Positions 27,165-36,247 of a DNA stretch of 64,000 nucleotides are shown piece by piece (position 1 is the first letter of the stretch; every line of letters starts with the position of its first letter). Source of the DNA: Kribbella antibiotica (GTDB lineage Bacteria; Actinomycetota; Actinomycetes; Propionibacteriales; Kribbellaceae). Below the pieces are notes generated by a model, which was not told the origin of the DNA, did no database searches, and saw nothing but the letters and a program-made list of their open reading frames with translations. The stretch spans positions 24,835 to 88,834 of the forward strand of contig NZ_SMKX01000020.1 in NCBI RefSeq assembly GCF_004349055.1, in the 5' to 3' direction. A program made the position numbers and the translations under genes.

Positions 27165-28355
27165 TCAGCCGGGGATGCGCCCGGCGTCGAGCTGGTCCAG
27201 CGAGCGGGCCACAGCGCCGATGGCGGTGATGTCGTGGCCGAGGGTCGACAGGGCAACGATGCAACCGCCGGCGCGAGGCGCCAGCGCGTGCTCGTTCAGC
27301 TCCTTCTGGACCGCGGGCAGCATCCATTCGCCGAGCGTCGCGTAGTAACCGCCGAGCACGATCAGCGCGGGGTTCAACACGTTGGTCAGCATCGCCACGC
27401 CCTGGCCAAGCCAGCTGCCGGCCTCGAGGAGGGCCTTCAGGGTCTCGCCGTCACCGGCGCCGGCCCGGGTCACGATCTGTTCGACGGCAAGCTGAAGGTC
27501 GTCGACCTCGGAGTCGTCGTGCAACCGGCGAACCAGCGCGGGGATACCGGCCACGGCCTCCAGGCAGCCACGGCGACCGCAGCCACAGAGTGGGCCTCCC
27601 GGCGCGACCCGCAGGTGGCCGACCTCACCGACGTACCCGAGGTTGCCTTGCAGTGAGCGGCCGTCGGCGATGACTCCGGCGCCGAGACCGGTGTCCCCGG
27701 AGATCTGGATCAGGTTGCTCGTGCTCGCGAACGGGCCGTAGCGATACTCGGCCAGTGCGCTGAGGTTGGCGTCGTTGTCGACGGTTACTGGGAACGTGGG
27801 GTTGCTCAGTGCGTCCAGCAGGCGCGGCTTCAGGGCGAAGTCGCGCCAGCCAAGACCGGCCGCCAGTACGACGGTGCCGTCGCGGTCGACCAGCCCGGGA
27901 ACCCCGACCGTCAGCCCGAGGATCTGCCGGCCGGTGGCTTCGACAGCGGCTATCGCCCGGCGGGCCAGCGCACTTGCCGCGGTCAGGCTCTTGTCGGGAC
28001 CGGCGCTGCGACCGGGGCCGGCGCGATGCCAGCGCAGGATCTGCCCACCGGCGGCGTCGTACGCGATCGCGGTCAGACCGCGGGCGCTGATCTCCATCCC
28101 GATCGCCGCGTACGCCGACCCGTCGAGCTCGAGCATGGTGGCCGGCCGGCCGACGCGGTGCTGCGTCTGCTCGGTCTCGCGGATCAGCCGCCGCTCGATC
28201 AGGTCACCGACGATATTGGTGATGGTCGCCTTGTTCAGGCCGGTGCCGCCGGCGATAGCGGCCCGCGAGCACGGGGCATTGGCGCGCAGGAATCCCAGCA
28301 CAGCGGACAGATTGGTCGCGCGGACATCGCTGTAGTCGGCGGTGAGTGTGCTCAA
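27165..28355 (-). CDS. ROK family transcriptional regulator (XylR-like)
   Basis: A 396-residue ROK repressor. N-terminal winged helix about residues 8-65 with CSRAAIAGGTGLNKATITNI as the recognition region; ROK sugar-kinase-like domain follows, with DTGLGAGVIADG, the zinc-binding cluster GPLCGCGRRGCLEAVAG near residue 255, and the C-terminal NPALIVLGGYY. The only in-frame start is TTG at 28355 that keeps the wing complete; no strong ribosome site precedes it, which lowers confidence in the exact start. It diverges from the importer-GH74-GH42 operon. The inverted repeat at 28451-28469 lies between the two starts and is the expected operator. Xylose or a xylo- or gluco-oligosaccharide is the likely effector; this is inference from context. 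Confidence 0.88.
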   Translation of the reverse strand: MSTLTADYSDVRATNLSAVLGFLRANAPCSRAAIAGGTGLNKATITNIVGDLIERRLIRETEQTQHRVGRPATMLELDGSAYAAIGMEISARGLTAIAYDAAGGQILRWHRAGPGRSAGPDKSLTAASALARRAIAAVEATGRQILGLTVGVPGLVDRDGTVVLAAGLGWRDFALKPRLLDALSNPTFPVTVDNDANLSALAEYRYGPFASTSNLIQISGDTGLGAGVIADGRSLQGNLGYVGEVGHLRVAPGGPLCGCGRRGCLEAVAGIPALVRRLHDDSEVDDLQLAVEQIVTRAGAGDGETLKALLEAGSWLGQGVAMLTNVLNPALIVLGGYYATLGEWMLPAVQKELNEHALAPRAGGCIVALSTLGHDITAIGAVARSLDQLDAGRIPG

Positions 28356-28450
28356 CGTGTGTCCGTTCGGAGTCGATGGGATCAGCGTGGCTTCAGTTCG
28401 GGAGGTCTTCAGTCTGGCATCTTGTCGCGGCCCGGCGCATCAACTACTTT

Positions 28451-28469
28451 GTTTGGCGTCAAGCCAAAC
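28451..28469. promoter_or_regulatory. ROK-type operator in the divergent promoter
   Basis: GTTTGGC-GTCAA-GCCAAAC, perfect 7-bp arms around 5 bases. It lies 96 bases before the ROK start and 47 bases before the substrate-binding protein start. It is the only copy seen in the window, unlike the two LacI-type motifs. Confidence 0.7.
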
Positions 28470-28515
28470 TAACTCTAGCTCGGAACGTCCGTCGTTCCCA
28501 GTGGAAGGACCTACT

Positions 28516-30186
28516 GTGACCGGAACTGGAAGTAGCGGACCGAACCGCCGGAGTTTTCTCGCCCTCGTCGGAGCCGGTACGGCGGCCGTCGCCGGGGCTG
28601 CGTCGCTGACGGCCTGTTCGGACGGCGGTGGTGGCGGTTCGACCACGGCCGGCAACGCCCAGGCCACCGACAAGCTGACCGGCCTGCTGCCGAAGTACAC
28701 CGCCTACGACGGCGTCAAGCCCGACCTGATCGGCGAGAACGGTGCGGCCCCGGGGTTCACCAAGTACCCGACCCAGCTGACCCGCGCCGTCGCGGAGCCG
28801 CCGGTGAAGAGCGGCAAAGAGGTCACGGCGATGACCCCGCTGTGGGCCCCGGCCCCGCCCGGTCTGGGCAGCAACTCCTACTACGCCGCCAACAACGAGC
28901 GGATCGGCGCCGGGGTCCGGTTCAACATCGTCAACGGGATCGACTACGGCGACAAGCTCGGCCCGCTGCTTGCGGCCGGCAACATTCCGGAGCTGCTCTG
29001 CATCCCGGGCTGGAACATCGGCGGGCTGACCCGGTTCGGCCAGGCCGTGGACAAGCTGTTCGAGGACCTGACGCCGCACCTTGCCGGTGACAAGGTGTCG
29101 CCGTACCCGATGCTTGCGAACCTGCCGACCGCGGCGTGGGCGTACGCGGTGTGGAACAACCAGCTCAAGGCGGTTCCGTTCCCGTCCGACGGGATCCCGT
29201 GGCTGCTGTACTACCGCAAGGATCTGATGGACAAGGCCGGCGCCCAGCCGCCGAAGACGATCGCCGATCTCGAGGCCCTCGGCAAGCAGATGACCGATGC
29301 CAAGCGCAAGCAGTGGGCGTTCGGTTCGATCGCCGACGAGGTCCAGCGCGCGTACGGCGTGCCCGGTGGCTGGCGCAAGGATTCCAGCGGCAAGCTGATC
29401 AACAAGATCGAGACCCCGGAGTTCGAGGAGGCCGTGGCCTTCGTCCGCAAGACGTTCCAGAACGGCTGGGTGCACCCCGAGGTGGTCGCGAACGCGAGTG
29501 CCGACCAGAAGCCGCTGTTCGAAGGCGGCCAGGTCGTCATCCGCCAGGACGGCACCGGTACCTGGGGCGAGACCCTGCAGCGCCAGCAGGCCGTCAACCC
29601 GTCGTTCAAGATGGATGCGGTGCTGCCGTTCGCCCACGACGGTGGTACGCCGATCGTGTGGTCCGGTGACCCGGCCGGCATCTTCACCTTCGTCAAGAAG
29701 GGCCTGCCCGCCGACCGGATCGCGGAGCTGCTGGGCGTGCTCAACTACACCGCGGCGCCGTTCGGTACCGAGGAGAACCAGCTGTACAACTACGGTGTCG
29801 AGGGCAAGCACTACACCCGCCAGCCGTCCGGTGCGCCGAAGCTGACCCCGCTGGGCCAGAAGGAGATCGCGCCCACCTACATCTTCCTCGGTGGCCGCCC
29901 GCTGGCGATCACGACGAGCGAGTACCCCGGCTATGTCGAGTCGATGAGCGCCATGCAGAACGCGATCGCGAAGGTCCGCGAGAAGAACCTCTTCGAGGGG
30001 ATCCGGGTCGAGCAGCCGGCGAAGTTCGCCGCGCTGGCCCAGCCGTTCGACGACAAGATCCAGGACATCTACCGGGGCCGCCGGCCGATGAGCGACCTGA
30101 AGGTCGCGGTGAAGGAGTGGCAGACCAAGGGCGGCGACGCCGGCCGCGAGTTCTTCGCGAAGGTGCTCAGTGACAACGGTCGCTGA
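28516..30186 (+). CDS. Extracellular sugar-binding lipoprotein of a CUT1 importer (long LplA-like type)
   Basis: A 556-residue receptor, longer than the usual 430, as in the LplA/YtcQ group. The N-terminus carries both a twin-arginine motif (NRRSFLALVG) and a lipobox (SLTACSD), so it is probably exported by Tat and lipid-anchored. GTG at 28516 has GGAAGGA upstream. Family segments: NNERIGAGVRFNIVNGIDYGD, ELLCIPGW, WLLYYRKDLMDKAGAQPPKT, and a long C-terminal part with IRVEQPAKFAALAQPFDDKI. It leads the operon receptor-permease-permease-GH74-GH42; the next gene starts 17 bases before its stop. The position before a xyloglucanase makes xyloglucan oligosaccharides the likely ligand. Transcription is probably controlled by the ROK site. 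Confidence 0.9.
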   Translation: MTGTGSSGPNRRSFLALVGAGTAAVAGAASLTACSDGGGGGSTTAGNAQATDKLTGLLPKYTAYDGVKPDLIGENGAAPGFTKYPTQLTRAVAEPPVKSGKEVTAMTPLWAPAPPGLGSNSYYAANNERIGAGVRFNIVNGIDYGDKLGPLLAAGNIPELLCIPGWNIGGLTRFGQAVDKLFEDLTPHLAGDKVSPYPMLANLPTAAWAYAVWNNQLKAVPFPSDGIPWLLYYRKDLMDKAGAQPPKTIADLEALGKQMTDAKRKQWAFGSIADEVQRAYGVPGGWRKDSSGKLINKIETPEFEEAVAFVRKTFQNGWVHPEVVANASADQKPLFEGGQVVIRQDGTGTWGETLQRQQAVNPSFKMDAVLPFAHDGGTPIVWSGDPAGIFTFVKKGLPADRIAELLGVLNYTAAPFGTEENQLYNYGVEGKHYTRQPSGAPKLTPLGQKEIAPTYIFLGGRPLAITTSEYPGYVESMSAMQNAIAKVREKNLFEGIRVEQPAKFAALAQPFDDKIQDIYRGRRPMSDLKVAVKEWQTKGGDAGREFFAKVLSDNGR

Positions 30187-31129
30187 GTCCCGCCGCCTCC
30201 GCCGCAGCAGCAGAGGCGGCGCCAACTGGCGGCAGCGGTTCCGCAAGGACTGGCCGCTGCTGCTGATGGTGTCGCCGGTGATCGTGCTGCTCGGGGTGTT
30301 CCACTACTTCCCGACCCTGGGCAACGTGATCGCCTTCCAGGACTACTCGCCGTACGCCGGGATCCGCGGCAGCGAGTGGATCGGGTTCGGCAACTTCGCC
30401 CGGTTGTTCGCCGAGCCGGAGTTCTGGTCGGCGCTGCTGAACACGTTGACGATCACCGGGTTCCAGCTGGTGTTCTTCTTCCCGATCCCGATCTTCCTGG
30501 CTCTGTTGCTGAACAGCGTGCTGTCGGTGCGGGTGCGGACGATGATCCAGGGCGTTGCGTACCTGCCGCACTTCTTCTCCTGGGTGCTGGTCGTCTCGCT
30601 GTTCCAGCAGATGCTGGGCGGCTCGGGCCTGCTCGCCCAAAGCCTGCGCACGCACGGGCACGGCGCGTTCGACCTGATGACGAACCCGGACACCTTCCTG
30701 CTGCTGGTCACTTCGCAAGCGGTCTGGAAGGACGCGGGGTGGGGAATGATCGTGTTCCTCGCGGCGCTCAGCACCATCAACCCGGCGCTGTACGAAGCAG
30801 CGGCCGCCGACGGCGCCAACCGGTGGCGGCGGATGTGGCACATCACGCTGCCCGGCCTCCGCCCGGTGATCGTGCTGTTGCTGATCCTCCGGCTGGGCGA
30901 CGCGCTGTCGGTCGGTTTCGAGCAGTTCATCCTGCAGCGGGCCGCCGTCGGCTCCGAGGTGTCCGAGGTGCTCGACACCTACGTGTACTACCAGGGCCTG
31001 CTGGTCGGCGACTTCGGATACGGCGCCGCCGCCGGTCTGTTCAAGGGCGTCGTCGGGCTCGTCCTGATCCTGGTCGCGAATCGATTCGCCCACATGATGG
31101 GCGAGCAGGGGGTGTATTCGAAGTCATGA
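30170..31129 (+). CDS. CUT1 importer permease (LplB-like)
   Basis: A 319-residue permease. The conserved N-terminal helix WPLLLMVSPVIVLLGVFHYFP and the segment DYSPYAGIRGSEWIGFGNF are typical of LplB-type partners of long receptors. The EAA loop is near residue 205 (LYEAAAADGANRWRRMWHIT, then LPGL). GTG start lies inside the receptor gene (17-base overlap) and the stop overlaps the next permease by ATGA. No ATPase is encoded nearby, so a shared MsiK-type ATPase is presumed. Confidence 0.92.
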   Translation: MTTVAESRRLRRSSRGGANWRQRFRKDWPLLLMVSPVIVLLGVFHYFPTLGNVIAFQDYSPYAGIRGSEWIGFGNFARLFAEPEFWSALLNTLTITGFQLVFFFPIPIFLALLLNSVLSVRVRTMIQGVAYLPHFFSWVLVVSLFQQMLGGSGLLAQSLRTHGHGAFDLMTNPDTFLLLVTSQAVWKDAGWGMIVFLAALSTINPALYEAAAADGANRWRRMWHITLPGLRPVIVLLLILRLGDALSVGFEQFILQRAAVGSEVSEVLDTYVYYQGLLVGDFGYGAAAGLFKGVVGLVLILVANRFAHMMGEQGVYSKS

Positions 31130-32091
31130 CCTCTCCGAATCTGACGATCCCCAGCCGGCTGGCCCGGCGCCGGGCCGCCACGGCGGAGAACCAGCGCCCG
31201 GCCTGGGAGGAGCCGCCGTCGGTTCCCGGCCGGCTCAGCAAGGGCGTGATTCTCGGGCTGGTCGTGCTGGCCGTGACCTTCCCGCTGTACGTCGTGGTGG
31301 TCACCAGCCTGTCGAGCACCGAAGCGGTCACCCGGGCCGGCGGTCTGGTGGTCGTCCCGCGCGAGCTGACACTGTCGGCGTACGTCCAGTTGCTGTCCGG
31401 GGGAGTGGTCACCAAAGCTCTGATGGTCAGCATGGGTGTCACGGTGATCGGGACGCTGTTCAGCCTGGTCATCACTGTGCTGGCGGCGTACGGGCTGTCG
31501 CGCCCAGGGTCGCTGCTGCATCGCCCGCTGTTGTTCGTGGTGCTGCTGACGTTCCTGTTCGGTCCGGGCATCATCCCCAGCTACCTGCTGGTGAGCTCGT
31601 TCGGGCTGATCGACAGCTACGCCTCGCTGATCCTTCCGACAGCTATCTCGGCGTTCAACCTGATCGTGATGCGGTCGTTCTTCATGGGCATCCCGGGGGA
31701 GCTGATCGACAGTGCCCGGGTGGACGGCGCCAGTGAGTTCGGGATCCTGACCCGGATCGTGATGCCGCTGTCCAAGGCAGTGGTGGCGGTGGTCGGGCTG
31801 TTCTACGCGGTCAGCTACTGGAACGCGTTCTTCAACGCCTTGCTCTACCTCAACGACAACAACAAGTGGCCACTGCAGCTCGTGCTGCGGACCTACATCG
31901 TGCAGGCCCAGCAGTTGCCGGCAGGCGCCGGCGGAATCGTGACGTCGCCGGGGATGAACCTCGCCCCGGCACCGACGCTGGCGATCAAGATGGCGATCGT
32001 CGTGATCGCCGTCCTACCGGTCCTGCTGGCCTATCCGTTCATCCAGCGGCACTTCACCAAGGGCGTCATCATCGGCGCGGTCAAGGGGTAA
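31126..32091 (+). CDS. CUT1 importer permease (LplC/YtcP-like)
   Basis: A 321-residue permease with six hydrophobic helices, starting LSKGVILGLVVLAVTFPLYV at about residue 38. The EAA-type loop is around residue 190 (ELIDSARVDGASEFGILTRI, then VMPLSK). C-terminal FTKGVIIGAVKG is the family ending. ATG at 31126 overlaps the preceding stop (ATGA). The N-terminal 35 residues are Arg/Pro-rich and cytoplasmic. A gap of 8 bases separates it from GH74, so the hydrolase is in the same operon. Confidence 0.92.
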   Translation: MTSPNLTIPSRLARRRAATAENQRPAWEEPPSVPGRLSKGVILGLVVLAVTFPLYVVVVTSLSSTEAVTRAGGLVVVPRELTLSAYVQLLSGGVVTKALMVSMGVTVIGTLFSLVITVLAAYGLSRPGSLLHRPLLFVVLLTFLFGPGIIPSYLLVSSFGLIDSYASLILPTAISAFNLIVMRSFFMGIPGELIDSARVDGASEFGILTRIVMPLSKAVVAVVGLFYAVSYWNAFFNALLYLNDNNKWPLQLVLRTYIVQAQQLPAGAGGIVTSPGMNLAPAPTLAIKMAIVVIAVLPVLLAYPFIQRHFTKGVIIGAVKG

Positions 32092-32099
32092 TCAGAACC

Positions 32100-34295
32100 A
32101 TGGATCTGAAGCGAAGGAACTTCTTGGCGCTGAGCGCCGGAGCCGCCACCGTCGCCGTCACCTCCACCCAGCCCGCCGCTGCCGCGGCGGCGGGTCATCG
32201 GGAGCGTTACCGCTGGCGCAACGTCGAGATCGTCGGTGGCGGCTTCGTCACCGGCATCATCCACCACCCCGCCCAGCGCGGCCTGGTCTACCTCCGGACC
32301 GATATCGGCGGTGCGGCGCGGCTGGACCAGCGCACGCAGCGCTGGGTCCAGTTGCTGAACTGGGTCGGGCTCGAGGAGTGGAACCTGACCGGCGTCGAGA
32401 GCCTGGCTCTCGACCCCGCAGATCCGCGGCGGCTCTATCTCGCGGTCGGGACCTATACGAACGACTGGTCCCCGATCAACGGGGCGATCCTGCGTTCGAG
32501 CGATCAGGGCCGGACGTTCGAACGTACGGATCTGCCCTTCAAACTGGGCGGCAACGAACCGGGCCGCTCGATGGGCGAACGGCTTGCCGTCGACCCGAAG
32601 GACGGCCGGGTGCTCTACTTCGGGACCCGCAACCAGGGGTTGTGGCGCAGCACCGATCGCGGTGTCACCTGGGCACGCGTGGACAGCTTCCCGACCACCG
32701 GTACGGCGGGGATCGGGCTCGGTTTCGTGTTCTTCGATCCGCGCGGTGCTCGCCGTGGTCGCCCGACGCCGACGATCTACGTCGGCGCGACCGATCCCTC
32801 ATCGCCGTTGTACCGCAGCGATGACGCCGGTCTTACCTGGCATCCGGTCGCCGCTCAGCCGACCGGCCTGATGCCGCATCACGGCGAGCTCGGTCCCGAC
32901 GGCTTCCTCTACGTCACCTACGGCGACCGCCCCGGGCCGTACGAGATGTACAACGGAGGCGTCCACAAACTCGATACCAAGACCGGGGTGTGGACCGACA
33001 TCACGCCGTTGCGGCCGAACACCGGCGGCGAAGCGGGATTCGGCTACGCCGGTCTCGCGATCGATCCGCGCCGCCCGGGTGTGGTGATGGTGTCGACGAT
33101 GAGCCGCTGGGGGCCGGTCGACGACATCTTCCGCTCGATCGACGGCGGCACGACGTGGCACTCGATTGCCGAGCGCATCGAGCTGGACGTGTCCGGGTCG
33201 CCGTACCTGACCTTCCATGGGGACAAGGCGAAAATCGGCTGGATGATCGGCGACATCTCGATCGATCCGTTCGACTCCGACAAGGTCATGTACGTGACCG
33301 GCGCGACGGTCTTCGGGACCGACGACGTGCGAAACGCCGAGCGTGGCCGGAGTACGCACTGGTCGGTGCGGGCGCAAGGGCTTGAAGAGACCGCGGTGCT
33401 GGACCTCATCAGTCCGCCGTGGGGCCCGCCGTTGATCAGCGCGCTCGGCGACATCGGCGTCTACCGCCACGACCGGCTGGACGTCGTACCGGCCGATGGT
33501 CAGGCTGCCAACCCGGTCAGCGGTACGTCGCCGAGCCTTGACTACGCCGCCCGGACGCCGGGCTTCGTCGTCCGGCTGGCCAATGACTCGGCGGGGAAGC
33601 GCGGCGCGATCTCGGTCGACGCCGGCAAGACGTGGGCGCCGTTCCCTGGCGAGCCGGCCGGGCTGACCCAGACCGGAAAGGTTGCCGTCAGCACCGATGC
33701 GCGAACCTTGATCTGGGTCTCGGGCAACATCGCGCCGCACTTCTCGCGGGACCGCGGGGCTACCTGGTCGCCGGTCGAGGGTCTGCCGAACGACGTAGCC
33801 GTGGTCGGCGACCGCGTCGACCCGACGTTGTTCATCGCAGTAGCGGCCGCGACAGGGACGGCGTACCGGAGTGTTGACGGTGGGCGGAGTTTCGTGCCGA
33901 CGGCAACGGGTCTGGTGCTGTCGCAGGCCAAGCTGGAGACCGTGCTGGACCAGGCCGGTCATTGCTGGCTCGCGGGTGGTAGCGGTGGTCTGTACCGCTC
34001 GACCGATGGTGGACTGACCTTCGCCCGGTTGAGTGCCGTCGACGACGCGAAGACGATCGGGTTCGGCAAGGCACGGCCCGGTCGTCCGCAGATGGCGGCG
34101 TACACGTCGGCGAAGGTGGCCGGCCACTGGGGCATCTATCGGTCCGACGACATCGGTGTGTCCTGGATCCGGGTCAACGACGACAAACACCAGTACGCCT
34201 CGACCAACGACGCGATCACGGGTGATCCGCGCGTCTACGGCCGGGTATTCGTGTCCACCAACGGACTTGGGATTCCTTACGGGGAGCTGTGTTGA
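32100..34295 (+). CDS. Secreted GH74 xyloglucanase
   Basis: Inverting endo- or exo-xyloglucanase that cuts the beta-1,4-glucan backbone. 731 residues. A Tat signal is at the N-terminus (LKRRNFLALSAG; Ala-rich end near 30). Two seven-bladed propeller halves follow. The first catalytic Asp is Asp68 in LRTDIGGAARLD and the second Asp451 in ALGDIGVYRHD; the typical WVQLLNWVGLEEWN and AVGTYTNDWSPINGAILRS blocks follow the first. No cellulose-binding module is attached. It starts 8 bases after the second permease and its last codons overlap the GH42 start. Being exported in the same operon as an importer, it probably produces the oligosaccharides that importer takes in. Confidence 0.94.
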   Translation: MDLKRRNFLALSAGAATVAVTSTQPAAAAAAGHRERYRWRNVEIVGGGFVTGIIHHPAQRGLVYLRTDIGGAARLDQRTQRWVQLLNWVGLEEWNLTGVESLALDPADPRRLYLAVGTYTNDWSPINGAILRSSDQGRTFERTDLPFKLGGNEPGRSMGERLAVDPKDGRVLYFGTRNQGLWRSTDRGVTWARVDSFPTTGTAGIGLGFVFFDPRGARRGRPTPTIYVGATDPSSPLYRSDDAGLTWHPVAAQPTGLMPHHGELGPDGFLYVTYGDRPGPYEMYNGGVHKLDTKTGVWTDITPLRPNTGGEAGFGYAGLAIDPRRPGVVMVSTMSRWGPVDDIFRSIDGGTTWHSIAERIELDVSGSPYLTFHGDKAKIGWMIGDISIDPFDSDKVMYVTGATVFGTDDVRNAERGRSTHWSVRAQGLEETAVLDLISPPWGPPLISALGDIGVYRHDRLDVVPADGQAANPVSGTSPSLDYAARTPGFVVRLANDSAGKRGAISVDAGKTWAPFPGEPAGLTQTGKVAVSTDARTLIWVSGNIAPHFSRDRGATWSPVEGLPNDVAVVGDRVDPTLFIAVAAATGTAYRSVDGGRSFVPTATGLVLSQAKLETVLDQAGHCWLAGGSGGLYRSTDGGLTFARLSAVDDAKTIGFGKARPGRPQMAAYTSAKVAGHWGIYRSDDIGVSWIRVNDDKHQYASTNDAITGDPRVYGRVFVSTNGLGIPYGELC

Positions 34296-36247
34296 GCAGA
34301 CCGTTGTATTTCGGAGGCGACTACAACCCTGAGCAGTGGTCGCCGGAGACCTGGAAGGAGGACGCCGAGCTGATGCAGTGGGCCGGGGTGAACCTGGCTA
34401 CGGTCGGCGTCTTCTCCTGGTCGAACCTCGAGCCCCGGCCCGGCCAGTACGAGTTCGGCTGGCTGGACACGGTGCTCGACCAGCTCGCGGACCACGGCGT
34501 CGGCGTGGACCTGGCGACGCCCACTGCGTCGCCACCGCCGTGGTTCAGCCTGCAGCATCCGGAGGCACTCACCGTCACAGCGGCGGGAACACGGCTGACT
34601 CATGGCAGCCGGGACACGTACTGCGTCTGTTCGCCGGCGTACCGCGAGGCGGCCGCGCGGATCTGTGGGGTGCTGGCCGATCGGTACGCCGACCATCCGG
34701 CACTGACGATGTGGCATGTCCACAACGAGTACGGCACGATGTGCTACTGCGATCAGGCCGCCGCCGCCTTTCGGACCTGGCTTCTGCATCGGTACGGCGG
34801 ACTGGATGCGCTCAACGCTGCGTGGACGACCTCGTTCTGGAGCCAGCGGTACTCGAACTGGGCCGAGGTGATGCCGCCACGGGCAACGCAGTACCTGGTC
34901 AATCCCGCCCAGTTCGTCGACTATCGACGGTTCTGGTCGGACGAGCTGCTGGCGGCCTTCAAGGAACAGCAGACGATTCTCCGGGCGGCGACGCCGGACA
35001 TCCCCGTGACGACCAACTTCGTCTTCGGCAATTGGGTGCCGGTCGATCACCACCAGTGGGCCGGCGCAGTGGATCTTGTTGCCATCGACAACTACCCGTC
35101 CGGGACCGGCCTGGAACCGGAGGAGCAGACTGCCTTCGCCGCAGACCAGGCCAGGGGATGGGCGGGGCGTGGTGAGTGGCTGCTGATGGAGCAGGCCCCC
35201 GGCGCCATTAATGACGGCAAGCGCCTACGCACCAAAGAGCAGGGCCGGATGACCCGGATGAGTCTGTCCCACGTCGCCCGCGGATCACGCGGTGCGCTGT
35301 TCTTCCAATGGCGGGCGTCGGCCGGTGGGTCCGAGCAGTTCCACCCCGGGATGGTGCCGCACGCCGGCCAGGAGTCCCGGCGCTTCCTGGAAACCTGCGA
35401 GCTCGGCAGTCTCCTGGGCCGACTGGGCGAGGTGAGCGGGAGCACGGTCGAGGCAGAGGTCGCAGTGCTCTGGGACAGTGCGGCCTGGTGGGCGATGCAG
35501 GGGACCCATCTTCCGTCGAACGAACTCGACTACCTGGAGGCGGTTCGCTCCGCGCACCGGCAGTTCTGGCGGGCCGGGGTCGGGGTGGACGTGATCCATC
35601 CTTCGGCGGACCTGACGCCGTACCGGCTTGTCGTCGTTCCGTCGCTCTATTTGGTCGAGCCGGCCCATGCGGCGGCGCTGCGGGAATATGTCGCTGCGGG
35701 CGGGCACGTTCTCGTGACCTATTTCAGTGGAATTGTCGATCCGAACTGCAGGGTGTTTCTCGGCGGCTATCCGGGAGCATTCCGCGAACTGCTCGGCATC
35801 CGGGTCGAAGAGTTCCATCCGGTCGCCGAAACCGAACTGGTGGAGGCCGGAGACGGTCGCTGGTGGAGTGAGCAGGTGAATCCCGAAGGCGCGGAGGTGA
35901 TTGATGTCTACGCCTCCGGCCCGCTGGCTGGGGCACCGGCCATCACCCGGAACTCCTTCGGGGGCGGCGACGCCTGGTACGTCTCGACCCAGCTCGCCGA
36001 CGCCGGCTACCGGTGGCTGGTCGAGCGGGTCTGCCGACGCGCTGGGGTACTGATGCCGAAGTTGCCAGATGGCGTCGAGGTGGTCCGCCGACAGCAGGAC
36101 GGGACGAGCTGGACCTTCCTGCTGAACCACGGGGCTGCCGAGGCCACCATCGAGATCGACGGGCACGACCTGGTCAGCGGACAGCCCGTCGCGGGCGCGT
36201 TGACGTTGAAGCCTGGAGCTCAGGCAGTGGTGGAACGGTCCAGCTGA
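34289..36247 (+). CDS. GH42 beta-galactosidase
   Basis: Removes beta-D-galactose (or in some members alpha-L-arabinopyranose) from oligosaccharides. 652 residues, no signal peptide. The catalytic domain carries acid/base Glu147 in MWHVHNEYGTMCYC and a nucleophile Glu in EWLLMEQAPG; the cysteine zinc site of GH42 is visible as YCVC (112-114) and MCYC (151-154). A trimerisation domain (about 395-590) and C-terminal beta domain follow. GTG at 34289 has GGGGAG upstream and overlaps the GH74 stop. In a xyloglucan operon it would strip the beta-galactosyl caps of the L side chain before alpha-xylosidase works. Its 3' end overlaps the convergent lacI gene by 28 bases. Confidence 0.92.
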   Translation: MLSRPLYFGGDYNPEQWSPETWKEDAELMQWAGVNLATVGVFSWSNLEPRPGQYEFGWLDTVLDQLADHGVGVDLATPTASPPPWFSLQHPEALTVTAAGTRLTHGSRDTYCVCSPAYREAAARICGVLADRYADHPALTMWHVHNEYGTMCYCDQAAAAFRTWLLHRYGGLDALNAAWTTSFWSQRYSNWAEVMPPRATQYLVNPAQFVDYRRFWSDELLAAFKEQQTILRAATPDIPVTTNFVFGNWVPVDHHQWAGAVDLVAIDNYPSGTGLEPEEQTAFAADQARGWAGRGEWLLMEQAPGAINDGKRLRTKEQGRMTRMSLSHVARGSRGALFFQWRASAGGSEQFHPGMVPHAGQESRRFLETCELGSLLGRLGEVSGSTVEAEVAVLWDSAAWWAMQGTHLPSNELDYLEAVRSAHRQFWRAGVGVDVIHPSADLTPYRLVVVPSLYLVEPAHAAALREYVAAGGHVLVTYFSGIVDPNCRVFLGGYPGAFRELLGIRVEEFHPVAETELVEAGDGRWWSEQVNPEGAEVIDVYASGPLAGAPAITRNSFGGGDAWYVSTQLADAGYRWLVERVCRRAGVLMPKLPDGVEVVRRQQDGTSWTFLLNHGAAEATIEIDGHDLVSGQPVAGALTLKPGAQAVVERSS

